Shown: piece by piece, positions 7,721-16,385 of the stretch
How positions within the stretch are numbered: the stretch's first letter is position 1
Layout of the letters: each line of letters begins with the position of its first letter
Source: Bacteroidia bacterium
GTDB taxonomy: Bacteria; Bacteroidota; Bacteroidia; Bacteroidales; Azobacteroidaceae
Direction of reading: 5' to 3'
Assembly: GCA_025999935.1 (NCBI GenBank)
Contig: BNXY01000039.1
Span: forward strand, 1 to 25,296
DNA: 25,296 nucleotides
Translations under genes and position numbers: made by a program
Notes under the pieces: generated by a model
What the model saw: only the letters and a program-made list of their open reading frames with translations
What the model was told of the DNA's origin: nothing
The model's database searches: none

Positions 7721-8836
7721 ATGAAAAGAAAATCATTTATTTCGGTTGCCATGGTGTTGGCAGTATGTATGGGAGTTTTTTTCTCTTGTAAGAAAAATAC
7801 GGAAACAATTAAGATTGCTTGCAATTTACCAATGACAGGTCATTTGGGTTATTATGGGCAATGGATTAAAAATGGAATGGATTTGGCAAAAATAGACCTA
7901 CAAAGGCAAATTGATTCCTTAAATATTGTTTTTGATTTTGATTATCAAGACAACAGAGGCGAGACAAAAGATGCAATCAATGTTATGCAGAAACAATTCA
8001 TTGCAAAACCAGATATTTATATGTCTGGCATTACAAGTCAGACAATGGCAATGATTGATCAAATTAGAAATAAAGAGATAACTCACGTTTTATGGTCATG
8101 GACTCCGTTGTTTTTAGAGGAAAATAATCATGAATATAGATGTTGGGTTAATTACGGTATTGAAGGTGAAAAACTTTCAGAGTACTGTAATCAAAAATCG
8201 CCTAAAAAATTAGCGTATATATATTTGGATATTTTAGGAGCTAAAGTTCAATGTCGTGATGTAGTTGTTCCTTTCCTTAAGAAACATAATGCCGAACTTG
8301 AATTCTACATAGAAGAATATCCTATTTCAACTAATGACTTCAAAAATATTGTACTTAAAATTAGGGATTATAATCCGGATATTATCATTCTTTCCGGATT
8401 TAAAGAACATTTGATGAATCTAATAAAAGATTGTGACAATTATAATATTGATAGAGCAAAAATCATCTGTTCAATGGATTTACTTGATGCTATCAATGAT
8501 GTATCTAATGAATTATTAGAAGGATTACATGTTACTGCACCAGCCTTTAATATCATCGATAGGCAAACTCCAAAAACGAAAGAATGGATACGGAATTTTA
8601 CAAAAAACAATAGTCGTGAACCTCTTTATACGGAAGCGTATTCGTATGACTTTATGACAATTCTTTTTAACGCGGCTAAAATTGCCAAGGAAAAATCAAT
8701 TTCTATAGAAGATGCTTTTTCCGAGGTTGATATACAGGGAATAACAGGAAGGCTTCATTTTCAGAAAAATGGAGAAATAGAAAGTAATCTGTCTGTTGGC
8801 GTTTTCAGGAATGGTAAAGTGCTAAGTGAGCAATAA
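7721..8836 (+). CDS. Lipoprotein substrate-binding protein of the Liv-type importer
   Basis: Predicted periplasmic-side lipoprotein that captures the ligand (type I periplasmic-binding fold, Peripla_BP_6). The start at 7721 gives a lipoprotein signal MKRKSFISVAMVLAVCMG with lipobox VFFSC (Cys23). An upstream start at 7691 would add ten residues that spoil this signal. The mature part opens with TIKIACNLPMTGHLGYYGQW, the family's first strand and ligand-contact region, and later has GITSQTMAMIDQI and YTEAYSYDFMTILFNA. The total of 371 aa is typical. It follows the ATPase gene by 63 bases and precedes the kinase-like gene by 42. Its DNA is AT-rich like the next three genes, unlike the permease genes. 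The ligand is unknown. Confidence 0.9.
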   Translation: MKRKSFISVAMVLAVCMGVFFSCKKNTETIKIACNLPMTGHLGYYGQWIKNGMDLAKIDLQRQIDSLNIVFDFDYQDNRGETKDAINVMQKQFIAKPDIYMSGITSQTMAMIDQIRNKEITHVLWSWTPLFLEENNHEYRCWVNYGIEGEKLSEYCNQKSPKKLAYIYLDILGAKVQCRDVVVPFLKKHNAELEFYIEEYPISTNDFKNIVLKIRDYNPDIIILSGFKEHLMNLIKDCDNYNIDRAKIICSMDLLDAINDVSNELLEGLHVTAPAFNIIDRQTPKTKEWIRNFTKNNSREPLYTEAYSYDFMTILFNAAKIAKEKSISIEDAFSEVDIQGITGRLHFQKNGEIESNLSVGVFRNGKVLSEQ

Positions 8837-8878
8837 ATATTTTCACAATAATATCGGGTAATTAAAATTTAATCGTTT

Positions 8879-11800
8879 ATGATGAGTAAAGATGAAGGTT
8901 ATGTAGAGTTCAATAATGATGAGATTTATGACTTAGTTAAAAGTGTTAATATAGATAAGGCACAGAAATTAATGTATAATAGTAAATCTTTGACGGATAA
9001 AGAATTGGAAGAGATAAAGGAACTGTCAGGAATAGAATATTTATACAGTAAAATAGATTTCTATTTAAAAGACATATCCGATAATTATTTTTTTGAGTAT
9101 AGCATATTGCCGGCTACTTTGGATCCGCAAATTAAAGATAAATTGTTATGCTTTTCTTTAGTTAAAGGCGACGACACATTTAAGAATGGAATTGAAAACT
9201 TTTATAGTTCCAGTATTGACCGCTTATATGACTCAAAAAAATGTTCAATATATCAGCATCCTGATTTTTTGTTGGATATAAAGAGTCCAAAGGAAAGCAT
9301 AAACATATCTTTGACATCAGAACTCTCTTTTACTGAAGATATAGAAGAAAAAGAAGAAAGAGAAGAAACAACAACAAAACATTATGCGAAAGTAGAACTT
9401 AAAGGCAGTAATAATACATATATCTACAATGTATTACTGAATCGCCCTTATTTAGAGATCGTAGAAACAGCACGCTATGCTCGTAAGAATAATTTGGTTC
9501 TACTTGAGTTACATAAAATGCTGCATAAGAGATATAATAAACACATCTCAAAAGACAAAAATACTTGTTATGTGTCATTCCCAATACTTGGATCTCATTC
9601 TTCTAATTTGCTTGATTATCTAAGAGTTGAAAACGATGCAACCCCTATACAGGGTATAGGTGCTGCATTCTTTTATTTTGAATTAAAGTCAGATTGTAAC
9701 AAAGAGAATCTAAAGAATATTTTTGACAGTATTAGTTTTTTGCTTGGTAATGCAGTTCGCCTGTTTTCTATAAACTATGTCTTTTATTTAGGTTTTTCAT
9801 TACAAAGAGAAGCCCGAATGGAATCCATCAAATCCGCCATCTCTGCCATAATGTCCCGCAATATGAGCCATAATCTCGGCAGTCATGTGGTTACCAATAC
9901 CAAATATCAAATAGAAAAATTAGTTAAAGAAAAAAAGGACGAACAACCTTTGGCAATGCAACTAAACGGTATATCCAAATTGTTGCAATACTTGCAAGAG
10001 CGGCAGGATTTTATTGCCGTAATTGCAAACAGTGAAAAATACACTAAAGCACCTCTGAACTTTAAAAGTGCGGTTTTCGATATGCTTGCAATGGATGGAC
10101 CTGCCGAACGGCATGGTAGTGATGGTGACAGAAAGACTCAAAATTACATTCTCAATAATATTGTCCGTTCTGAAGGCGTTTTCCGAAAAGACGAATATAA
10201 CAATAGTGGTACTATTCCTATTGAAATTCAATTGGTGAAATTTAAAGACGGCAAGCCACTTATTTTTAAAAGTCTCAATAAAGATGTGGAGGTAAAAGGA
10301 CAGGAGTTCAACGATATATTGTTAGCGGTTCCTTATGGTTTAAATGGAAGGCAAGCCTTTTTAACAATACTGGAAAATATTATTCGTAATGCGGCAAAGC
10401 ATAGAAAAGATGATATAAAAAACAATCAATTAACTATTTCCATTATTACAAAAGAAATAGAAGATAAGAAATATGAAATAATCATTTGTGACGACAAACA
10501 AAATTATTATAATGTAATTGAGCGGTTTAAAAACAAAGAAATTAAACCGATTATTGGTGACGATGGAAATTTACTTCCGTTAAATATTCTGAATAAAAAT
10601 GAGACAAGTATTGATAAATCCAACAAAGGCATCAAAGAAATATTGATTTGTTTATCATGGCTTACCAGTAAAGATGGAAATGTCGAATATTTCAAAATTG
10701 AAGACAATGAAGATTATAATAAAAATCTCTTACAAATAGTGGGCGTTGATATTGATTTGTATAAATATTATCCGAATAAAGAAGACGATGGGAAGGAGCA
10801 TAAAACTCTTTCATTGGGATATAAATTTGAAGTAGATAAATATCTGGACAGATTTGATATGAACAATCACGATTACCAAACATACAAATCTGAGAAATTT
10901 TACAATTTGCCTTCAGCATTTCTTTATACTGTATCTTCAGAGAATTTGGAAGACGCAAAGAAATACTTGCCACGAGTAGTGAAAAACAAAAACGGAAAAT
11001 GGGAAGAGTTGTTTGAAGAATTGATAAATGAGAAATTTGGCAAACCGTTGCTCGTTATCGAAGAAAAAGGATGCAGTAATTATAATGACGAAGAAACAGA
11101 ATTTGTAAAAAGGATTAATAGTGATGGTAATGGAACACTCAACCAGCATAAGGCAGTAATAGAGGCGCATAATGGAAAATCTATTTGTTTTATCAACCAC
11201 TATGAAGCGAATGTGGTGAATGTAACAAGTCCTTCTTTATCTGAAATACGGTTGCCCAACAAATGTCTTTTCCGCGAGGGTATCAGCGGAGGAAATTATA
11301 CGCACAACATTGTACGCACAACATTGAAGCGAGCGGATTACTTGCGTATTGTTGAGGCAGCATTAACGAGGATTGCAATTGTTGATGAACGCCTTTTTGA
11401 CAAGTATGGTGGTAATATTGATTTTACAACGATAGAGTTGATTGTAGATAAATTTCTGGGAAAAGTGGAGCAACAGCCGAACAGACCCTATGTGCCGATC
11501 ATGAGAGACATAATCAGTGAAAATGAATATGAATATTCGGTTAATAATGAAATAGTGGATATAATCTCAAAAATCAAGGATAATATATCAAACCGACAAA
11601 TTGTTAGGGAACTAATTTGTCCGTATCTTACCTCTACAAAAGGGGAATCATCCGTTAAAGTTAATTCCTATCCAGATTATTTGACGGGCAAAAACATAGA
11701 CATATTCACCTGTAACGAGAGTGGAACTTTAATTGATTTGCGAGGGAATGAGGTTTTGTTAAATAAATTAGGGAAAATTCATTTTCTAAGTATCCATTTG

Positions 11801-12028
11801 AGCCTATTGGAAAAGATAAATGGTGACGACAAAAATATTAAGGAGAAACTTGAAGACTTCAAAAATAAATACAAATTGAAAGGTACCAAAATAGCAATTC
11901 ATTCAGGGCGTGGCGGACTTACCAATAATATCGAGGATGTAACGTTTATTCCCTTGTCTGGTATTGATTGGGCGTTGGACAATTGCAAATATGTTTTATC
12001 TGAACTATTTTATGGTTTGAAATATTAA
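8879..12028 (+). CDS. Large histidine-kinase-like protein of unknown system
   Basis: 1049 aa, no signal peptide or membrane helix, so presumably cytoplasmic. An acidic run (EEKEEREETTT) lies near residue 160. A DHp-like helix carries MSRNMSHNLGSHV (residues 325-337, candidate phospho-His 331), with a second helix LLQYLQERQDF. An HATPase-like region has an N-box NIIRNAAKH (500-508), a D-box position reading IIICDDKQN (534-542) without the usual DxGxG, and NKGIKEI (582-588) at the G2 position. The last third (about 810-1049) has RIAIVDERL, KIHFLSIHLSLLEKI and IAIHSGRGG (about 1006-1013), a strand pattern that could be a degenerate receiver-like Rossmann fold. The glycine-poor lid suggests altered or lost kinase activity. 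It starts 42 bases after the binding-protein gene and ends 12 bases before the next. Either ATG at 8879 or 8882 could serve. Function not recognised beyond kinase-like. Confidence 0.72.
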   Translation: MMSKDEGYVEFNNDEIYDLVKSVNIDKAQKLMYNSKSLTDKELEEIKELSGIEYLYSKIDFYLKDISDNYFFEYSILPATLDPQIKDKLLCFSLVKGDDTFKNGIENFYSSSIDRLYDSKKCSIYQHPDFLLDIKSPKESINISLTSELSFTEDIEEKEEREETTTKHYAKVELKGSNNTYIYNVLLNRPYLEIVETARYARKNNLVLLELHKMLHKRYNKHISKDKNTCYVSFPILGSHSSNLLDYLRVENDATPIQGIGAAFFYFELKSDCNKENLKNIFDSISFLLGNAVRLFSINYVFYLGFSLQREARMESIKSAISAIMSRNMSHNLGSHVVTNTKYQIEKLVKEKKDEQPLAMQLNGISKLLQYLQERQDFIAVIANSEKYTKAPLNFKSAVFDMLAMDGPAERHGSDGDRKTQNYILNNIVRSEGVFRKDEYNNSGTIPIEIQLVKFKDGKPLIFKSLNKDVEVKGQEFNDILLAVPYGLNGRQAFLTILENIIRNAAKHRKDDIKNNQLTISIITKEIEDKKYEIIICDDKQNYYNVIERFKNKEIKPIIGDDGNLLPLNILNKNETSIDKSNKGIKEILICLSWLTSKDGNVEYFKIEDNEDYNKNLLQIVGVDIDLYKYYPNKEDDGKEHKTLSLGYKFEVDKYLDRFDMNNHDYQTYKSEKFYNLPSAFLYTVSSENLEDAKKYLPRVVKNKNGKWEELFEELINEKFGKPLLVIEEKGCSNYNDEETEFVKRINSDGNGTLNQHKAVIEAHNGKSICFINHYEANVVNVTSPSLSEIRLPNKCLFREGISGGNYTHNIVRTTLKRADYLRIVEAALTRIAIVDERLFDKYGGNIDFTTIELIVDKFLGKVEQQPNRPYVPIMRDIISENEYEYSVNNEIVDIISKIKDNISNRQIVRELICPYLTSTKGESSVKVNSYPDYLTGKNIDIFTCNESGTLIDLRGNEVLLNKLGKIHFLSIHLSLLEKINGDDKNIKEKLEDFKNKYKLKGTKIAIHSGRGGLTNNIEDVTFIPLSGIDWALDNCKYVLSELFYGLKY

Positions 12029-12040
12029 AGCATCAAAGTT

Positions 12041-14419
12041 ATGGCAGATAATATTTTCATTTTTACGGTTCGTGAAACAGGGTTGAATATAATTAAAGGA
12101 TATGTGCAGACAGAATCTGTCATAGTATCCTCTAAAATATTGTTTTTAAATTTTGTCAGGCAAAGAGGCAGATCAGTTGTAACTGATAACAGTCTTATCC
12201 CTTCTCAACAAGAGGTAAAAGGAAATTATACAATTCAGGAAACTGACCCTGAAAATATTCTTTTTGAAATATGTGACTGCTTGGATAATTTTGAAAATGC
12301 CTATTTTGATAGGTTTGTCAATTCTTTTGATGAATTAAAAGCAGAAAAGGAAACAGGCAGTTCTATATTCAAGTTGAAGGATTCAGATATTTATTTTCTC
12401 CCTACAAGCATGCTGAATAATAGCAGTTATTGGGATTACATTGTAACCTCTGTAAAAAAAATATTCATAAGTAGAGACGATGAAAATAATAGTAAAAATA
12501 GTACGATTAACTTAATACTTCATATAGGTGACGCTTACCAGCTAAAAAATGGACAAACAACATTCAAAGGTCATTTTAATGATGTGTGTAATAACGATAT
12601 AAAACCGTCAGCCGAAACAGTTTCACAACTGATGGCAGCAACCGTTTACGGTTTTCATCACAATAACGATAAGAGAGGAATTTACAGAGATATTGTTATA
12701 AATGAGAATTTCTGGAAAAAAGTTGACTGGAAAAATGAATTGAGTAATGAATTGGAAAAAAATCTGGAAGATGATGGTTTACAAGACGTTATCATTAGTA
12801 TTGATCGTTCATATTATCGGCTATTGAATGGTGATAAAATTACAGAAAGTGATATAAAATGGAATAAGTTTAATCCGGATTGTAAAAAAAATACTTCTTC
12901 TTCCGATTATGCAATTGTCTATGCGACCAAATTTAGTTTTGAGTCGATTGATTTTTATTTGAATATTGCTGATTTCCAATTATGCGATTGTGATATAACA
13001 ACTTATCGTAAATTTAAGAAAAACATAAAGGATTTGAATGACAATTCAATAGAAAAGATGTTTGAGACAAACAGGACACTTGTCCCTACTTTTAAAAAGA
13101 CGTTTACAGGCAAACCGATAATTATATATGGAATAGAAAAATTTGACATTTTAAATAAGCAGTTCGTAGATAGACGAATTTCTTATTTAGATAGCAGTAT
13201 TTGGTTGCAATATGTTTATAAAGAGAATGAATTTGATACGGCAAAAAAGAATATAGAGAAATGGAACAACTTAGGTTTATATGGTTTGGATAACGCCAAA
13301 GAGTATCTTGAATTCCGGACGCGTTTAGTAAAAAATTCTTTTTTGCAAAAATTTAAAGAGGGAGAGGCTCATGCAGATAAGGTCGCTCCGTTTATTTTTC
13401 ATTCCGAATCGAGAATGAGTAAAAAATCTAAAACAAAAAAAGAAGATATAGATAATATCAATGTAACAGGACTGAAATGGCGTTTTCTCTTGATAGACGA
13501 CAAAGCCACACTACAGCAGAACAGCCATTATTCGAAATGCAAAATAATTAGGAGTACCTTGTCAGAACATTTTAATATTAACTGTAAATCTGATTGTTGC
13601 TGCTCTTGCAAGGTGGAGCCTAAAAATACGAAGAAGAAAGATGGTAGTCCTAAGTCATACACGATTGATATTGATTGTGCAAGTACAATTGAAATATCGA
13701 AGCAGAAAATGCAAGTTCGAAGATACGATATTATTCTATTGGATTACCTCCTGAGTGAGACAGAAGAACATAAAAAAACAGAATATGGGTACCAATTATT
13801 AAAGAAATTGCAAGAGGTAGTTGATAATAACCCGGCTGAGTGGACAAATAAGAAAGGACCGCTTAATAAATTTTGGTTTTTTTTCATAACTGCATTTACT
13901 CATGCCGTAAATGAACGGCTACATGAGCAGGGGCTAACATACAATACTAATCATTGGAATATAGCCCGCGGAGCATGCCCGATTACCACTCCAGAACTTT
14001 TCAAATATAATCTGTTGAACTTTATGTATAGGCAATTTGAGGAAATAACCCAATTGCCAGAAACAAGTAATACAAAATTTATTACTTTAACAGATTTGTT
14101 AGAGTTTATTTTTGTCAATAATATCCGCATAAATGCCATTAACTTGTTTAATGCTTTATTGAAACTACGAGCCAATTACAATTATTTCAAACACGATGCC
14201 AACCCTAATGGTTCTTTATTGATAAACTGTCTTTTTACTGATGTTGGCAACTACGACAATGCCTTTTGGGAGCATTTACAACACCTTGTTTATCTTACGG
14301 CTTTCGGCACAATACGCCAATGGCCTGATATGTGGGAAGAATATATGTTGATAAAAGACAAATTAGACAATAATATTGCTAAAAGCATTGAGAAATATAT
14401 CATAAGTCTAAACAAATAA
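12041..14419 (+). CDS. Large protein with an unusual receiver-like domain
   Basis: 792 aa, soluble by composition. Residues 1-480 match nothing I recognise. About 480-665 reads like a stretched response-regulator receiver: first strand WRFLLIDDKA with acidic pair 486/487, phospho-acceptor strand YDIILLDYLL with Asp568, then GYQLLKKLQE, and FFFITAF with Thr617. No KP motif with the conserved Lys is apparent. Between the first strand and Asp568 lies an insert of about 60 residues with a cysteine cluster (CKSDCCCSCK) and a Lys-rich stretch. The C-terminal 120 residues are helical-looking and unidentified. There is no DNA-binding domain. It lies 12 bases after the kinase-like gene and 12 before the membrane-protein gene. 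Inference: phosphorylation or docking partner of the kinase-like protein. Confidence 0.7.
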   Translation: MADNIFIFTVRETGLNIIKGYVQTESVIVSSKILFLNFVRQRGRSVVTDNSLIPSQQEVKGNYTIQETDPENILFEICDCLDNFENAYFDRFVNSFDELKAEKETGSSIFKLKDSDIYFLPTSMLNNSSYWDYIVTSVKKIFISRDDENNSKNSTINLILHIGDAYQLKNGQTTFKGHFNDVCNNDIKPSAETVSQLMAATVYGFHHNNDKRGIYRDIVINENFWKKVDWKNELSNELEKNLEDDGLQDVIISIDRSYYRLLNGDKITESDIKWNKFNPDCKKNTSSSDYAIVYATKFSFESIDFYLNIADFQLCDCDITTYRKFKKNIKDLNDNSIEKMFETNRTLVPTFKKTFTGKPIIIYGIEKFDILNKQFVDRRISYLDSSIWLQYVYKENEFDTAKKNIEKWNNLGLYGLDNAKEYLEFRTRLVKNSFLQKFKEGEAHADKVAPFIFHSESRMSKKSKTKKEDIDNINVTGLKWRFLLIDDKATLQQNSHYSKCKIIRSTLSEHFNINCKSDCCCSCKVEPKNTKKKDGSPKSYTIDIDCASTIEISKQKMQVRRYDIILLDYLLSETEEHKKTEYGYQLLKKLQEVVDNNPAEWTNKKGPLNKFWFFFITAFTHAVNERLHEQGLTYNTNHWNIARGACPITTPELFKYNLLNFMYRQFEEITQLPETSNTKFITLTDLLEFIFVNNIRINAINLFNALLKLRANYNYFKHDANPNGSLLINCLFTDVGNYDNAFWEHLQHLVYLTAFGTIRQWPDMWEEYMLIKDKLDNNIAKSIEKYIISLNK

Positions 14420-14431
14420 AAATGGCATTTC

Positions 14432-16030
14432 ATGAACTACGGGTGCTTCTTTAGATTAAATACCAATAAGTCGCATTTGGATAAAGGTATAGCTATTTTC
14501 GACTACATTTGGTTGGAAGATGATTCTATATTCGACAAAAATGAAACGCCTAAATATCCCATTTATGTAGCTATTACTAAAGAATGTATCGAATTTAAAG
14601 CGCATTTTTATGCAAATGCAATAGACAGACATAAGGAAGTACATTTACATAATACAATATTGTCTCTTCCACTTTCTGCTAATTTGGAAGTCAAAGACGG
14701 ATTAACAAGAGTATTGATAGAGGGATATTGTACAAAGTTTCCAAGTAAAGAAAATATTTATTTTTATGATTTGATTGGTAAACGATTACCTGAAAACGAT
14801 GCTGCATTATCCTATTCTAATTCAGCTATTTTTAAAATAAAAGATATAATTGAAACTGTTTTAAATAAAAGTTCCAATATTGAATGGTTTATTCGCAAAC
14901 TCATTCTTGATTTTCTTTTCGACCTTGAACATACCAAGGTTTTTCAAAATAGCCCATACTATGAATATGCTTTCATTAAGTTGAGAGAAAATTTCTTTTT
15001 CAATGCATTGGCTAATAAAGCAAAGCATTATTATTATAGGGAGATAGCCGAAAAAAATAAGATGACAGACGAGGATAAAAAATTGTTCTTTTTAAAGGAG
15101 TATTTTTTACCCGCAGAAGAACAATGGATAAAGAGTATTATGAATCCTCGTGCTGACCATGATTTTACAATTGAAGAAAAAGGATGGTTTGAAAATCCTG
15201 AACAAGAAATAAATGACATTTATAAGAATGACAGTGCAAACAGTGTCAAATTGTTTAAAGAACTGGAAAGTGTCACAGAAACGGAAGAAGAAATCAAAAA
15301 TATAAAAAGAAAAATCAAGCGAACCAGAAAAGAAGCATCCAAATGGCAATTAGGAAAATTTGATTTCAAATCCGTAATTCCCCAAAAACAAATAAAACAA
15401 TTTGGAATAATATTATTTATTTTTGCCGTTGTTTTATCACTGGTTATAACGGATTTTTCCATATTGCCGTGTAAACTAGTAATCTCATTAATTGTATTTT
15501 TCTCAATATGTTTCGGTTTCACATTTTGTATATGCCATAAATTTAAGTATAAAAAAAAATTCAAGTATTCTTTTGGTCCCCATTTATTTCAACCTCGATT
15601 ATTTGGGGCTATTTCAGCAGCGTGGATTGCTTTGTCTTTCAGCGAAGACCTTATTAAAAACTTTTATAATGTACTATTTTGTAAAAACATACCGATATAT
15701 ATTTTATTAATTGTTTTGATTTTTATTTTTGTGTATAGTGAAATTCGTAAAATAGTGCCATATATAAAGCGCAAAAAAATATATACTCGCACTTTTACTT
15801 TGCTATATATATCTTTTATATATTCTTATATTATAGGAATAATTACTACGATCTTAGTAGGAAGCAACTTTTTGTTTTCAGAAATTTCTGATGACAAATA
15901 TATAATACAACTGTGTCAGGGTAAATATTTTTGTCCATCTTTTGTTTTGTTATTTTCATTCATTGCCATGTTTATTGGCATATTCATCAATCTGATTTTT
16001 GAAAATAAACGAATAACGGATTTTGAATAA
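14432..16030 (+). CDS. Membrane protein with soluble N-terminal domain, unknown
   Basis: 532 aa. The first 320 residues are soluble and unrecognised. A charged segment (TETEEEIKNIKRKIKRTRKE, near residues 278-300) looks like a coiled linker. About six hydrophobic segments follow, near residues 322-342, 346-370, 390-408, 420-440, 452-475 and 505-526 (for example FGIILFIFAVVLSLV and FVLLFSFIAMFIGIFI). No transporter, protease or pore family is recognised. It is the last gene of the eight-gene run. As the only integral membrane protein beyond the importer permeases, it is a candidate effector or sensor coupling partner; this is inference from position only. Confidence 0.7.
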   Translation: MNYGCFFRLNTNKSHLDKGIAIFDYIWLEDDSIFDKNETPKYPIYVAITKECIEFKAHFYANAIDRHKEVHLHNTILSLPLSANLEVKDGLTRVLIEGYCTKFPSKENIYFYDLIGKRLPENDAALSYSNSAIFKIKDIIETVLNKSSNIEWFIRKLILDFLFDLEHTKVFQNSPYYEYAFIKLRENFFFNALANKAKHYYYREIAEKNKMTDEDKKLFFLKEYFLPAEEQWIKSIMNPRADHDFTIEEKGWFENPEQEINDIYKNDSANSVKLFKELESVTETEEEIKNIKRKIKRTRKEASKWQLGKFDFKSVIPQKQIKQFGIILFIFAVVLSLVITDFSILPCKLVISLIVFFSICFGFTFCICHKFKYKKKFKYSFGPHLFQPRLFGAISAAWIALSFSEDLIKNFYNVLFCKNIPIYILLIVLIFIFVYSEIRKIVPYIKRKKIYTRTFTLLYISFIYSYIIGIITTILVGSNFLFSEISDDKYIIQLCQGKYFCPSFVLLFSFIAMFIGIFINLIFENKRITDFE

Positions 16031-16033
16031 ATC

Positions 16034-16129
16034 ATGAATAAATTCAACATCTCCAAATTAAACAGTTTGCCAATTTTGGAAGTAGCAAATAAGCTTGCCT
16101 TGCAATTGCCAAATTATCTCCAACTTTAG
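16034..16129 (+). pseudogene. 31-codon remnant, possible mobile-element primase N-terminus
   Basis: ATG at 16034 opens a 31-codon frame reading NSLPILEVANKLALQLP. That pattern (short helix, ILEVAxKLG-like) resembles the start of CHC2 zinc-finger primases carried on Bacteroidota mobile elements, but the zinc motif is missing because the frame ends after NYLQL. The tail overlaps the opposite-strand signal-peptidase remnant near 16104-16120, which marks the junction. It begins 3 bases after the membrane-protein stop. Identification is tentative; it may be a random short frame. Confidence 0.35.
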
Positions 16130-16262
16130 GGACATACAGCGGCCCGAAGTTTTTTATCGTCCAGCCGTAATGTCCTTTATCCGGAAAACAGTTGAAAATT
16201 CCTTCATTAAATACGCTGTCCAGCATTTGCGATAGTTGCAGTTCCCGTTGATAAAACCCCAA
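16104..16262 (-). pseudogene. Internal fragment of a signal peptidase I gene
   Basis: Read on the minus strand, this gives MLDSVFNEGIFNCFPDKGHY and then GWTIKNFGPLYVPKVGDN. The pattern (FP.... WTI.NFGPLY.P..GD) is a hallmark of the middle of Bacteroidota S26 signal peptidases. The catalytic Ser and Lys parts are absent, and a stop lies a few codons upstream. It is thus a broken piece about 45 residues long. The front part of such a gene is found at 24837-25202, but far away and on the other strand. Confidence 0.55.
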
Positions 16263-16297
16263 CGGGATTAAAAGCAGTCATAACATCCGCTATTCAT

Positions 16298-16309
16298 TTT
16301 ATCTAAAAT
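16298..16309 (+). repeat. 12-base direct repeat, right copy
   Basis: Exact match to 3665-3676, same orientation. It lies 77 bases before the glycosidase start and outside the two gene remnants, where the right edge of an inserted block would be expected. The glycosidase promoter at 16357 lies beyond it. Confidence 0.4.
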
Positions 16310-16356
16310 CACGAACAAAATATCTAAAATTAAAAATCCGCAATCAAAATCTTTTA

Positions 16357-16364
16357 TACCTTTG
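16357..16364 (+). promoter_or_regulatory. Bacteroidota -7 promoter element upstream of the GH97 gene
   Basis: TACCTTTG matches TAnnTTTG exactly and ends 22 bases before the chosen ATG, implying a short leader. No clear -33 TTTG is seen at the expected spacing, so strength or activator dependence is uncertain. Confidence 0.5.
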
Positions 16365-16385
16365 CCTTTAATTAATGATATTGCC

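Noticed and set aside
4339..8836. Naming the importer a branched-chain amino acid transporter with known substrate
   Set aside because: The family assignment is firm, but Liv-type systems carry diverse ligands and the signalling genes beside it make ordinary nutrient uptake uncertain.
12041..14419. Calling the 792-aa protein a transcription factor because of its receiver-like domain
   Set aside because: No HTH or other DNA-binding region is visible in the C-terminal 120 residues.
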